Source of the DNA: an uncultured Eubacterium sp.
GTDB taxonomy: Bacteria > Bacillota > Clostridia > Lachnospirales > Lachnospiraceae
Reading direction: 5' to 3'
NCBI RefSeq assembly: GCF_937958975.1
Contig: NZ_CALGRE010000057.1
Span: 1 to 23,965 of the forward strand
DNA: 23,965 nucleotides
Positions 14,825 to 22,235 of this stretch are shown here, in pieces (the first letter of the stretch is position 1; every line of letters starts with the position of its first letter). A program made the translations under genes and the position numbers. The notes under the pieces were generated by a model, which saw only the letters and a program-made list of their open reading frames with translations, did no database searches and had not been told where the DNA came from.

Positions 14825-15298
14825 TTAGCATAATACTACTATTTTTCTCGGTGTAGTCTGTGGCGGTATACTTCTTGTAGTTACCGTATAATAAACTAAT
14901 AGATTCTGATTTCCAAGATTACAATTAAAATTTTGTCCATTGATAGTTCTTACAATCGTATTTCTTGCAACATTAAGCTGTAACGAATTATCCGTAGCAA
15001 CTAAATTATTATTGAATTGATTTATCATTACCTGCTCGTTTCTGCCCACTACAGTAACCAGCTGTGCGGTATACTGTGGTGGAAAAATAAGCGGAACCGG
15101 AAGACTACTGTCGTAAAATGCTGCCACCTGCATTCCCACCCGAAGCTGCCTGCTGTCTATCACCGTCGTCTCAGAATTGATTCTAAAGTTGACAATTCCA
15201 TTTCCTGTGCGCAGAGACATCATCTGACTGCAACAGTCTCCCTCATTTGTAATACTTAAAATTGTTCCCAATATAGGCACATAGTTTGTATAATCCAT
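14825..15298 (-). CDS. Unrecognised 157-residue protein, predicted all-beta
   Basis: I do not recognise the family with confidence. The protein has no signal peptide or membrane segment. The sequence alternates short beta-like stretches rich in V, I, T and N (VPILGTILSITNEG, GNGIVNFRINSETTVID, LRVGMQVAAFYDSS, YTAQLVTVVG). The pattern of a short beta-strand domain with RVGMQV resembles OB-fold or barrel-type soluble domains. A Cys-Cys pair is near residue 22 and a lone Cys ends the chain (IVVLC). It is rich in Asn and Gln in the second half. A spore-surface or cell-surface structural role would fit this composition but is only a guess. It precedes the tandem DUF305 gene on the same strand. Confidence 0.7.
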   Translation of the reverse strand: MDYTNYVPILGTILSITNEGDCCSQMMSLRTGNGIVNFRINSETTVIDSRQLRVGMQVAAFYDSSLPVPLIFPPQYTAQLVTVVGRNEQVMINQFNNNLVATDNSLQLNVARNTIVRTINGQNFNCNLGNQNLLVYYTVTTRSIPPQTTPRKIVVLC

Positions 15299-15361
15299 AA
15301 AAAACCTTTTTTCTTTACATTATGTATTATTCTGAAAATAAGTTCTTATGATTTAAATACA

Positions 15362-17056
15362 TTATTGCTTTGCAACTGTATTTTTCCAAACAAACTCTTT
15401 CTCCCTATAGTTCGCATCAACAATCTTAAGAATATTTGTGTATAGGTAATTATGTGCATCATAATGATTCATCATACTATTATTATACAACTCACCGGCA
15501 ACATCAAAAATTGTAAATTCTTCGACATCACTATATACATATGTACCATCCGAAAGAAGAGCGTATGCTTTAATACTATATTTGGTCTGAAATTCTGCTG
15601 ATGTCTTTTCCGCAAAACGCATCGTCATTGCAAAACTTGCCGCTGTTTCAGAATTAGAAAATTGATTCGCGTGTTGCCCCAAGTCAATTGTGCCTGCACA
15701 GCTCTTTACATATACATTCTCACTCTCCATACAGATTTCATCCCCAGTAACATAATCAGATAGAGAATAAATCAATCCACATCCTACAACATCTTTTCCG
15801 TCAATTTTATTTTCAACAGAATAAATTGTCCTAAATCCTTGAATATTTGTACTAATTTGGAATCCGTTAATCTCTATTCCACCATCAATTTTATTGGACA
15901 CCGGCGGAGTTTTCTGTTCTTCTATATATGCAGCCAATTGGTCATTGTAACTTTGAAACGCACTATTATAAATTGGATTGTAATAATGATTCCATGAAAA
16001 CAAGATATGTGTCTCTGCATATTGCCTTGTTGCCTCAATCTGAGAAATAACCCTGTCTACAGAGGCTGAACTATATGATGCAGTAAAGGTTTCGTTATTG
16101 ACCCAAAAACGAAGTCCTTCTTTCGTTTTGGCTGCTTCTGCAAGCTTTCCAATCCATTCCGGCGCTGTATCAATTTTGTCCGGATGCTCGCCAATGCAGT
16201 CTTGTGGTGCAAAAATATCGCCTAATTTAAAATTTGTCTTTGCAAAAACCGATTTCCAAAAATTACAATACTGTGTTCCGGTAGAAAGTGTACGATTAAA
16301 ATATGGTGACAGCATTAGGGGCTTATCCGGACAATTCTGCTCAATTGCTTTCAGATATGTATTAAAATTATCTGCAAGAATCTGAGAATAAACACCATTG
16401 TCTGTACCTGCGCAGGCTGAATCAAAATTCCATATCTCATTGTTATAGTACCATCCACCAATCTGCTCTGCATAATCAGAACTATAACGATTCCAAATTT
16501 CTGTAATCATTTTTGCAGAAACTTCTCCATTATAAGCACACCATTGAGCAAAATAAGATTCTGTTGCCAAATCTGCATTTGAAGATGCAGCTGTCGGAAT
16601 CCCCCAGCCAAATTTCCACCACCTGTCATCACTGACTAAACCGATATAAATTGTCATATCATTCTCTTTTGCAGCAGCAAGTGCCTGTTTTAACTGGTCC
16701 ATGGAATTATTTGCACCTTTTAACTCCGGAATTTCTGTAGGATAAAGACTGTAACGACTGGTCGTAGTATATTTGCTCCAATCCTGCCCATATTCAGAAC
16801 TTACAGAGGCAGTCGTTGCCCAGTCATAAGAACTTTGAAGAATGAGAGTTTTCATCCCCAATGATTTCATTGCTGCTAATTCCTGATTCCATCGCTCCTG
16901 ACTCCAGTCACGGCACATCCATCCCTGTAGAAAACTTCCTGAAATTAGTGGAGTTTCACTGTCATGGGAAGCGCCGAAAGTATCACATGGGTGCATTCCC
17001 CCTAGAGATAACCCTAAAACTAAAAATAAAGACAATAATATTTTGTAAAATTTCAT
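15362..17056 (-). CDS. Secreted DUF4434-like TIM-barrel protein with shared C-terminal module
   Basis: The 564-residue protein has a signal peptide (about 1-29; KILLSLFLVLGLSLGG). A putative TIM-barrel glycosidase-like domain covers about 35-380 and resembles DUF4434: SGSFLQGWMCRDWSQERW, LKTLILQSSYD-type strand, IYIGLVSDDRWW, and QIGGWYYNNEIWNF with possible acidic catalytic residue Glu207. Residues about 389-555 form a module nearly colinear with the end of the GH43 protein (IDGGIEINGFQIS, DGTYVYSD, YLYTNILKIVDANY). It probably acts outside the cell on a carbohydrate, but no substrate can be named. The ATG at 17056 is preceded by GGGAGG; the longer frame to 17074 would place that ribosome binding site inside the gene. 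A promoter lies about 70-90 nt upstream. Confidence 0.82.
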   Translation of the reverse strand: MKFYKILLSLFLVLGLSLGGMHPCDTFGASHDSETPLISGSFLQGWMCRDWSQERWNQELAAMKSLGMKTLILQSSYDWATTASVSSEYGQDWSKYTTTSRYSLYPTEIPELKGANNSMDQLKQALAAAKENDMTIYIGLVSDDRWWKFGWGIPTAASSNADLATESYFAQWCAYNGEVSAKMITEIWNRYSSDYAEQIGGWYYNNEIWNFDSACAGTDNGVYSQILADNFNTYLKAIEQNCPDKPLMLSPYFNRTLSTGTQYCNFWKSVFAKTNFKLGDIFAPQDCIGEHPDKIDTAPEWIGKLAEAAKTKEGLRFWVNNETFTASYSSASVDRVISQIEATRQYAETHILFSWNHYYNPIYNSAFQSYNDQLAAYIEEQKTPPVSNKIDGGIEINGFQISTNIQGFRTIYSVENKIDGKDVVGCGLIYSLSDYVTGDEICMESENVYVKSCAGTIDLGQHANQFSNSETAASFAMTMRFAEKTSAEFQTKYSIKAYALLSDGTYVYSDVEEFTIFDVAGELYNNSMMNHYDAHNYLYTNILKIVDANYREKEFVWKNTVAKQ

Positions 17057-17119
17057 TTTTTCCTCCCTTTTCATTACATATAATCAGTATTAATCTACGA
17101 TATAATATATTTTTACATA

Positions 17120-17148
17120 ATTATAGCTTTATTCCATGCATATCACAA
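17120..17148 (-). promoter_or_regulatory. Predicted promoter of the DUF4434-like gene
   Basis: Minus-strand TTGTGA (17148-17143) and perfect TATAAT (17125-17120) are separated by 17 nt. Transcription would begin near 17113, leaving a leader of about 55 nt. Confidence 0.6.
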
Positions 17149-17280
17149 TGTGTTATTGTTATAATTTGGTACAATTTATATATATTTCTGATTATTCTAT
17201 ACAAGCAATCTCATAAATGGATTTCATATCAACAAATTTGTCTAGAGTAATTAGTTTTCCCAATCATAAAAATCTCAAAA

Positions 17281-17306
17281 GGACTGTAGGATTATTCCCA
17301 CAGTCC
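17281..17306 (-). terminator. Terminator of the XRE/zinc-ribbon gene
   Basis: GGACTGT (17281-17287) pairs with ACAGTCC (17300-17306). On the minus strand the stem is followed by TTTTGAGATTTTT. The hairpin is about 110 nt past the stop codon. Confidence 0.65.
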
Positions 17307-17417
17307 AATCACTCATTTATATGGTCTTAGTCGCTCCCAATTTTTCCATTCCCTTTTCCATTTTCTTGTTCAATACTAATAATGTTTTATATATGAAATC
17401 CCATTTTTGACATTTGA

Positions 17418-17855
17418 TTATTTCCAATGTTTTAAACCTGGTACAACTGCCTCCATATGAGCTCTAACTTGTTCCGGCGGCCAGCTTTCATTTGACATAT
17501 GTTCAACACAAAAATCAATCAATTGTTCCTTGCTTGTATATTTGAACTCACCATCAGCATAGCACCATTTACAATAATCCTCATTAAAATAACCATCATT
17601 TTCCTTGCTAATAGTTGAATCATCTAGTGGCATGCCACAACACTGGCAAATAAGCTGTCTCGGTTCACCTAAAAGCGTGTTTATTGATACATCAAACAAT
17701 TTTGACAGCAACTTAAGTGTTTCCGTGTTTGGTACAGTTTCTCCATTTTCCCAACGTGACACTGCTTGGCGGGTAACAAATATCCTTTCTGCAAGTTCGT
17801 CCTGAGACAAGCTATTTTTTGTCCTAAGTTTCAATAAAATATCCTTAATTTCCAT
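17418..17855 (-). CDS. XRE-family regulator fused to a zinc-ribbon domain
   Basis: The 145-residue protein begins with an XRE helix-turn-helix (about residues 5-62; LSQDELAERIFVTRQAVSRW, then ENGETVPNTETL). From about 66 it carries a putative zinc ribbon (CQCCGMPLDD, NEDYCKWCYADGEF) with two CxxC pairs that should hold one zinc. This arrangement is a common Firmicutes domain fusion and usually a small stand-alone regulator; its target is unknown. I chose the ATG at 17855 because GGAGGTG lies 7 nt upstream; the longer frame to 17876 runs through that site. It is on the same strand as the transporter locus but separated from it by a strong terminator and about 120 bp. Confidence 0.88.
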   Translation of the reverse strand: MEIKDILLKLRTKNSLSQDELAERIFVTRQAVSRWENGETVPNTETLKLLSKLFDVSINTLLGEPRQLICQCCGMPLDDSTISKENDGYFNEDYCKWCYADGEFKYTSKEQLIDFCVEHMSNESWPPEQVRAHMEAVVPGLKHWK

Positions 17856-17974
17856 AATAATCACCTCCGAAAACAATATACCATTATATTATTAGATTAA
17901 CAAGCAACTGGCTGTTGCTGTGAAGTGTGATTTGTTGCATAAATGGAAAAGAAAATCAAAAAAATTTTTGTACG

Positions 17975-18010
17975 AAAAAAGCCCGCACAAAACAAATAGT
18001 CTGTACGAGC
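17975..18010 (-). terminator. Strong intrinsic terminator of the transporter locus
   Basis: Plus-strand GCCCGCACA (17981-17989) and TGTACGAGC (18002-18010) form a 9-bp stem (two G-U pairs in the minus-strand RNA) followed by TTTTTT. It lies about 30 nt after the stop of the 14-codon ORF, which places that ORF inside the operon. Confidence 0.85.
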
Positions 18011-18041
18011 TAAAAAACTAAAATATGCAATTATTTTAAGA

Positions 18042-18086
18042 TTATGCTGTGTTGGAACGTATAGTATGTTGTTTAAAACTTTCCAT
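18042..18086 (-). CDS. Candidate 14-residue peptide at the end of the ABC transporter operon
   Basis: On the minus strand ATG at 18086-18084 opens a 14-codon ORF, MESFKQHTIRSNTA, ending in TAA at 18044-18042. A strong ribosome binding site (AGAGGAGA) sits 7 nt upstream. The ORF begins 27 nt after the stop of the last permease gene and ends about 30 nt before the terminator, so it is spaced like a real last gene. The peptide is basic and hydrophilic with no cysteine and no signal sequence. I do not recognise it. It could be a signal or substrate for the kinase/transporter, a leader-like regulatory ORF, or a chance frame. Translation is the main unknown. Confidence 0.5.
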   Translation of the reverse strand: MESFKQHTIRSNTA

Positions 18087-18113
18087 AAGATAATCTCCTC
18101 TAAATAATATTCG

Positions 18114-18761
18114 TTAAACTTTTCCTTTGGTCCTTTTTACTACCCAAAAGAAAAGCACCAGTAAGCATATATTTATGATTACAAGAATTAGTAGTCTTTC
18201 CGTATCTATTTCTCCATTTATAATCGGAAATAGAAATGATGCATTTTCTTCTGTTAAAATTTCAAATTGACAGAAAGACCAATACCCTAGTGAAGCCAAG
18301 TAACCGATAATGACATTACTCCCCAGTTGTGAAAGAAGAAGTCCTAAAAGCCCTAGAAAAACAGCATACAAAATGGTTACAGACACATATTCTAAAAATG
18401 GGAAATCGCAGTTTTGAAGTTGCATGATACCTGCAAATACAGTAACCATAATTACAATCAGTAGAAAACCGCATATCAGCCGAATACATACACTCTTTCT
18501 ATATGACCATGCTTTCGTATAAACAATCTCTTTTACCGCAACTTCCAATTCTTGTTTGGTTATAGGAATTAAAAGAAATATCCCAATCAGAGCCAAGGAT
18601 TGTCCGAATACATCTGCGGAATGAATGTTATCTAAATTAGAAATTCCTCTTATTACAGGGATAAGGAATGTATAGCCAACCGCCAACAACAAGCTATTTT
18701 TGAATGTGAGCGGTAAATCTATTCTTAAAAAATCCAAAATGCTTTTGCAAGTTGAAATCAT
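18114..18761 (-). CDS. ABC-2-like transporter membrane subunit (small)
   Basis: The 215-residue protein consists largely of hydrophobic segments, about six: LLLAVGYTFLIPVIRG, ALIGIFLLIPIT, LICGFLLIVIMVTVFAGI, SVTILYAVFLGLLGLLLS, VIIGYLASLGYW, and LLILVIINICLLVLFFWVV. It ends in a basic tail (KRTKGKV). This size and layout match the second permease of export or immunity ABC systems in Firmicutes. The start at 18761 overlaps the end of the upstream permease gene by 68 nt in another frame. A GAGGTGG motif lies about 12 nt upstream, and translational coupling is likely. A downstream start would cut into the first hydrophobic segment. Confidence 0.8.
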   Translation of the reverse strand: MISTCKSILDFLRIDLPLTFKNSLLLAVGYTFLIPVIRGISNLDNIHSADVFGQSLALIGIFLLIPITKQELEVAVKEIVYTKAWSYRKSVCIRLICGFLLIVIMVTVFAGIMQLQNCDFPFLEYVSVTILYAVFLGLLGLLLSQLGSNVIIGYLASLGYWSFCQFEILTEENASFLFPIINGEIDTERLLILVIINICLLVLFFWVVKRTKGKV

Positions 18762-20085
18762 AGTTTAACTTTCCACCTCTTTTCTTGTTATACATTGCAA
18801 CAGATAATCCTACCAATATCAAAGATAAAATCACAAGCAATCCTCTATTCAAACAAATCAAAATAAAATCTTGATTGATAAGTTCAGAACCTTGCAATAT
18901 ATTATGACGTATCATTAACGTATAAATATTTGTGTCCCCCGACAATCTTGTCATAGATGAATCAACAAACCACCATATAATCTGTACTAAAACAGCTATC
19001 GGAGTAGCTGTTAAAATCGTCAAAAACATTCCCAAGGAAGTAACAATCATTGCTGTCGGCAACAGCCACCATACAATATATTTCAGAAAAGCGAACACAT
19101 CTATTACAATACCTGTATCAGCAGAAAATTCAACCAATGGGATTAACGACTCTAAGCTCAAAACAAATATCGGTATCATAACAGCTGCAAGCATTGCCAG
19201 AAAGCGAATAGTAATAAGTTTTATAGTTCCAATCTGTTTACAGTCAATCAACTCATTCATACGATTTCGTCTATCCTTTAACCAGAAGATAACTACTAAA
19301 AACACAGGATATAAGCCTAAATCCCTTGTCATATAATCACAAAACAATCTTGCAAAAGCAGTAGAAACCTTATCCTCATAAATTGTTTTATCATATTCAT
19401 TCATTGCTTCTTCATACGTCATTTCAGACTGCCCATAATATTCTGTTAATGTTTCCATAGAATAACTAGAACCATTTCCAACAATATCTTCTACTTTTGT
19501 CATAAGTTCCTTAAATCGTTCATAAGATACTTGTGATATGAAATTTTCGGTAAAATCATTCGATTTTTGAGTTATATCACTTTCTGCCGGATTAAATGTA
19601 AAACCCTCATTCGTCTCTTCTCCATTAGCTCCAATGTGAAAGATATTTCCATTCACAGCAGGAAAATAATCATCTGGAAGATTATTAATCTGCTGTTCAT
19701 TTAACCCTGTTATCTCCTTGATTATATCTAAAATCTCTTTTTGTTCATTTTCATTCAAAATAATTTCCTTATAATAACCAAAAGGGTATGTTGCATAAGA
19801 GTTTGCAAGATATTCCATAATTAGCTTATCCGTACCACCACACATAATTTTTTCCGGCACTTCTTTATTTTTCATTCCATAACTTTCTGCTTCTTTCTCT
19901 GGTTTTTTCAGTATTGAGCCACCTGTCAGTTTAGAAGAAATAGACATATCATTTCCCTGCGAAGCAGATATTTCTTTCGTTGTTACACCGTAAAAATTTT
20001 CATGCCAGCTAAAAAGCACAAAGCCAATAAACAGTACATATACAAAACTAAAGCAAATTTTTTTCAATTCTTTGATAAACAGCAT
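18694..20085 (-). CDS. ABC-2-like transporter membrane subunit with large extracytoplasmic domain
   Basis: The 463-residue protein has a first membrane segment at about 10-27 and then a hydrophilic domain of about 225 residues (31-255) that should lie outside the cell. Four or five further segments follow (about 257-270, 293-318, 333-360, 362-375, 412-432). The external domain is rich in Glu and Asn and contains PDDYFPAVNGNIFHIGANGE, but I recognise no named fold. It could bind a peptide or a cell-envelope target, as do the external loops of antimicrobial-peptide sensing and detoxifying transporters. The ATG is directly adjacent to the ATPase stop codon, and GGGGGTGG within the ATPase end is the ribosome binding site, so the two are coupled. 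Confidence 0.8.
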   Translation of the reverse strand: MLFIKELKKICFSFVYVLFIGFVLFSWHENFYGVTTKEISASQGNDMSISSKLTGGSILKKPEKEAESYGMKNKEVPEKIMCGGTDKLIMEYLANSYATYPFGYYKEIILNENEQKEILDIIKEITGLNEQQINNLPDDYFPAVNGNIFHIGANGEETNEGFTFNPAESDITQKSNDFTENFISQVSYERFKELMTKVEDIVGNGSSYSMETLTEYYGQSEMTYEEAMNEYDKTIYEDKVSTAFARLFCDYMTRDLGLYPVFLVVIFWLKDRRNRMNELIDCKQIGTIKLITIRFLAMLAAVMIPIFVLSLESLIPLVEFSADTGIVIDVFAFLKYIVWWLLPTAMIVTSLGMFLTILTATPIAVLVQIIWWFVDSSMTRLSGDTNIYTLMIRHNILQGSELINQDFILICLNRGLLVILSLILVGLSVAMYNKKRGGKLNYDFNLQKHFGFFKNRFTAHIQK

Positions 20086-20961
20086 TTATTCCACCCCCTG
20101 CTTAAAACTTGATAAAAGATACATATAACTGTCCTCTATCGTAGGCTGACTGGAAAACCATTCCTTTTGTGGAGAAGTGTCTGATAAAAAACGACAAGAT
20201 ACATCTGCTCCATTTTGATGAATACTGATAACACGATATTTCTTTTTAAACTGATTTAATTCATTTGGCATAATCGTAGTGGTATAGACTTTTCCAGCTC
20301 CAAGTTGTAACAGCTTCTCTATTTGCCCTTCAAAAATAACAGTTCCGGCAGATAAAACAGCTACTTTAGAGCAGGTGGCTTCAATATCACTTGCTATATG
20401 CGTAGATAATAAAATAATCCTTTCCATTGCTAATCCAGAAAGAAGATTATAGAAACGTAATCTTTCTTCTGGGTCAAGTCCTGCCGTTGGTTCATCAATA
20501 ATCAAAATTTGAGGGTTACTTAACAATGCCTGTGCAATACCGAAACGACGTTTCATACCACCAGATAAATTTTTAAATCGTTTATTCTTCTCTTGTTCTA
20601 AATTCACTTGCCTCAAAAGTTCATTGGTACGCTTCTTACGAATATTCTTAGGAAGTTCCGCCAAAATCCCAAGATAATCTAAAGCAGAATAAACCGTCAT
20701 ATTAGGATATACTGAAAATTCCTGTGGAAGATAACCAATTATTTTTCGGATTTCTTTTTTTCTTTTTATATCAATTCCATTGATTTCTATAGTTCCAGTT
20801 GACTGCTCCAATAATGTAGCTAATATTCGCATAAACGTTGTTTTGCCAGCCCCATTTTCGCCCAGCAAACCATACATACCAATGGGAATATGCAAAGATA
20901 TATCTTTTAAGGCACATTGTTTCCCATAATTTTTATTCAAGTGTTCAATTTTAATTTCCAT
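20086..20961 (-). CDS. ABC transporter ATP-binding protein
   Basis: The 291-residue protein has every nucleotide-binding motif: Walker A GENGAGKT (34-41), Q-loop Gln80 in YLPQEF, signature LSGGMKRR (132-139), Walker B ILIIDE (152-157) and the switch His188 in STHIA. The extended C-terminal part (about 220-291) is typical of drug-, bacteriocin- or lantibiotic-resistance exporters of the BcrA type. It powers the two membrane subunits downstream. AAGGAGG is 7 nt before the ATG but is wholly contained in the 3' arm of a hairpin followed by seven T (20962-20992). Expression is therefore probably controlled at that point, after the response regulator and kinase genes. Confidence 0.94.
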   Translation of the reverse strand: MEIKIEHLNKNYGKQCALKDISLHIPIGMYGLLGENGAGKTTFMRILATLLEQSTGTIEINGIDIKRKKEIRKIIGYLPQEFSVYPNMTVYSALDYLGILAELPKNIRKKRTNELLRQVNLEQEKNKRFKNLSGGMKRRFGIAQALLSNPQILIIDEPTAGLDPEERLRFYNLLSGLAMERIILLSTHIASDIEATCSKVAVLSAGTVIFEGQIEKLLQLGAGKVYTTTIMPNELNQFKKKYRVISIHQNGADVSCRFLSDTSPQKEWFSSQPTIEDSYMYLLSSFKQGVE

Positions 20962-20992
20962 AAAAAAACCTCCTTACGTTTTCTGTAAGGAG
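20962..20992 (-). promoter_or_regulatory. Hairpin with T7 tail that sequesters the ATPase ribosome binding site
   Basis: On the minus strand CTCCTTAC (20992-20985) pairs perfectly with GTAAGGAG (20977-20970) around a 7-nt loop. After one G come seven T, and then the ATPase ATG. The Shine-Dalgarno AAGGAGG is the 3' arm. The element can act as an intrinsic terminator separating the regulator/kinase genes from the transporter genes, as a translation switch, or both. Confidence 0.7.
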
Positions 20993-21004
20993 ATTATTTC
21001 ATAT

Positions 21005-21018
21005 AAAAGTCAATTTTT
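21005..21018. promoter_or_regulatory. Near-palindromic candidate operator upstream of the ABC genes
   Basis: AAAAGTCAATTTTT lies between the kinase stop and the ribosome-binding-site hairpin of the ATPase gene. It closely matches AAAAGTCAACTTTT upstream of the response regulator gene (22948-22961) and a third copy at 23090-23107, suggesting one DNA-binding protein. Confidence 0.4.
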
Positions 21019-21032
21019 AGAAAAGTTTCCGC

Positions 21033-22235
21033 TTATTTTTTAATCTTAATTGTAATAATAGCTCCATGCTCGGCGGTATTATCTAAGCATATATCGCCAC
21101 CCAATTTTTCGCAAAGTATCTTACAAATTGATAATCCTATGCCAAAGTTCCCACCATTCGTAGAAGAACTGAAAAAGAAAGAAGTAGCAGATTTTAATTC
21201 TTCTGATGTAAATCCTACGCCATCATCCTGTATTGAGAAATACAGATATTCCTTTTTTTCTTCGATTGAAAATATAATTTTTTCATACGAAAAGCGGAGT
21301 GCGTTGTCAAAAACGTTTTCTAAAATTTTTAACAACATAGCTTTATCTGTTGTTATAGAAGTAGACTTTGAAAAATCCTGTATAATGAGTTTTTTACTTT
21401 GCTTTGTCGCTAAAATAGAAAATTCTCTTGTTATGTTGGTAATAAGTTCTTTCAAATTGTACTTCTCTTTTTTGATTTCAATATCTTCCATTTTTTGTAT
21501 ATCTTTCACACACTCTACATATCGTTTTAATCGTTCAACAGCTTCTGTCATATTTTTAATTGTTGTCTGTAAAATTTCACTTGTAAGAGTTTCTCTTTCG
21601 ATTGCTTTTTCTAAATAATCAAGATAACCATTGATAACTGTAATCGGCGTTCTTAAATCATGTGAAACAGAAGCAGTCAGAGCTTTTCTTTCTTGTAGCA
21701 TATCCCACATTTTACGATTGCTTATATAAATCTCATTCTTCATGTGTTCAAATGTATCACATAACTGTCCTAATTCATCATTAGAAGTATATGGTATCTG
21801 AAAATCTAAATCCTGCTGTGAAATGTGGTACATACCATTTTTCAGATGTTCAAGCGGTATCTGTAATTTCCATTTGTAATATAATTTTGCTACCATAAAA
21901 GAAGCGATTATAATATAGATGATAGGTAAAGCTATCATAAGAACAGTAACCCCCCAGTAATGCATTTTACTTTTTGAGGGAAGTTCTCCATGTGAATATA
22001 TCTGCGGTGTAACAATCATTCCGCTTTCTGTTTCCGTATTATGTTCATTTATATTATCTGTTATATATCCAGTAATAATAATAGGTCTGGTATCAAGTAT
22101 TTCTTGCTGGATATTTGAAAATTTCAATATTGTAACAATCGAAAGCACACTAACCAGACTAAGACAGAACACCGCTAATAATAAGAGAGATTTTTTTAAT
22201 GACATTTTTTGAAAAGTTTCTTTTATTTTTCCCAT
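21033..22235 (-). CDS. Sensor histidine kinase
   Basis: The 400-residue membrane kinase has two membrane segments (about 15-37 and 94-116) around a short external loop of about 55 residues. A HAMP-like linker (about 117-175) and a HisKA domain with His192 in SVSHDLRTPITVI follow. The ATPase domain carries the N box ENVFDNALRFS, the G1 box DDGVGF and the G2 box GNFGIGLSICK. The short loop suggests sensing at or within the membrane, as in kinases for cell-envelope-active peptides. The gene overlaps the response regulator gene by 13 bp, showing tight coupling, and its partner should be that regulator. GGGAAAAATAAAA lies upstream of the ATG inside the regulator gene. Confidence 0.93.
   Translation of the reverse strand: MGKIKETFQKMSLKKSLLLLAVFCLSLVSVLSIVTILKFSNIQQEILDTRPIIITGYITDNINEHNTETESGMIVTPQIYSHGELPSKSKMHYWGVTVLMIALPIIYIIIASFMVAKLYYKWKLQIPLEHLKNGMYHISQQDLDFQIPYTSNDELGQLCDTFEHMKNEIYISNRKMWDMLQERKALTASVSHDLRTPITVINGYLDYLEKAIERETLTSEILQTTIKNMTEAVERLKRYVECVKDIQKMEDIEIKKEKYNLKELITNITREFSILATKQSKKLIIQDFSKSTSITTDKAMLLKILENVFDNALRFSYEKIIFSIEEKKEYLYFSIQDDGVGFTSEELKSATSFFFSSSTNGGNFGIGLSICKILCEKLGGDICLDNTAEHGAIITIKIKK

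Larger units (their letters stand above)
17057..17417. other. 361-bp gene-free stretch: promoter at one end, terminator at the other
   Basis: The low-coordinate end holds the ribosome binding site and a promoter for the 15362 gene. On the minus strand this is TTGTGA (17148-17143) and TATAAT (17125-17120) with a 17-nt spacer. The high-coordinate end holds the terminator of the 17418 gene at 17281-17306. Between the promoter and 17280 I see only AT-rich DNA with no convincing ORF. Just past the 17418 stop, a 30-codon open frame ends at about 17323 but has no plausible start. Confidence 0.6.

Noticed and set aside
16861..17250. 129-codon plus-strand open frame
   Set aside because: It overlaps the signal peptide region and promoter of the DUF4434-like gene in antisense and has no start signal or recognisable product.
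17323..17440. Open frame after the XRE/zinc-ribbon gene ending in LNKKMEKGMEKLGATKTI
   Set aside because: The composition looks coding, but there is no start codon with a ribosome binding site except a 13-codon tail; I see no support for a gene.
21139..21618. Long plus-strand open frame
   Set aside because: It is the antisense shadow of the histidine kinase, which has all its motifs; composition is phenylalanine/serine-rich as expected for a reversed frame.
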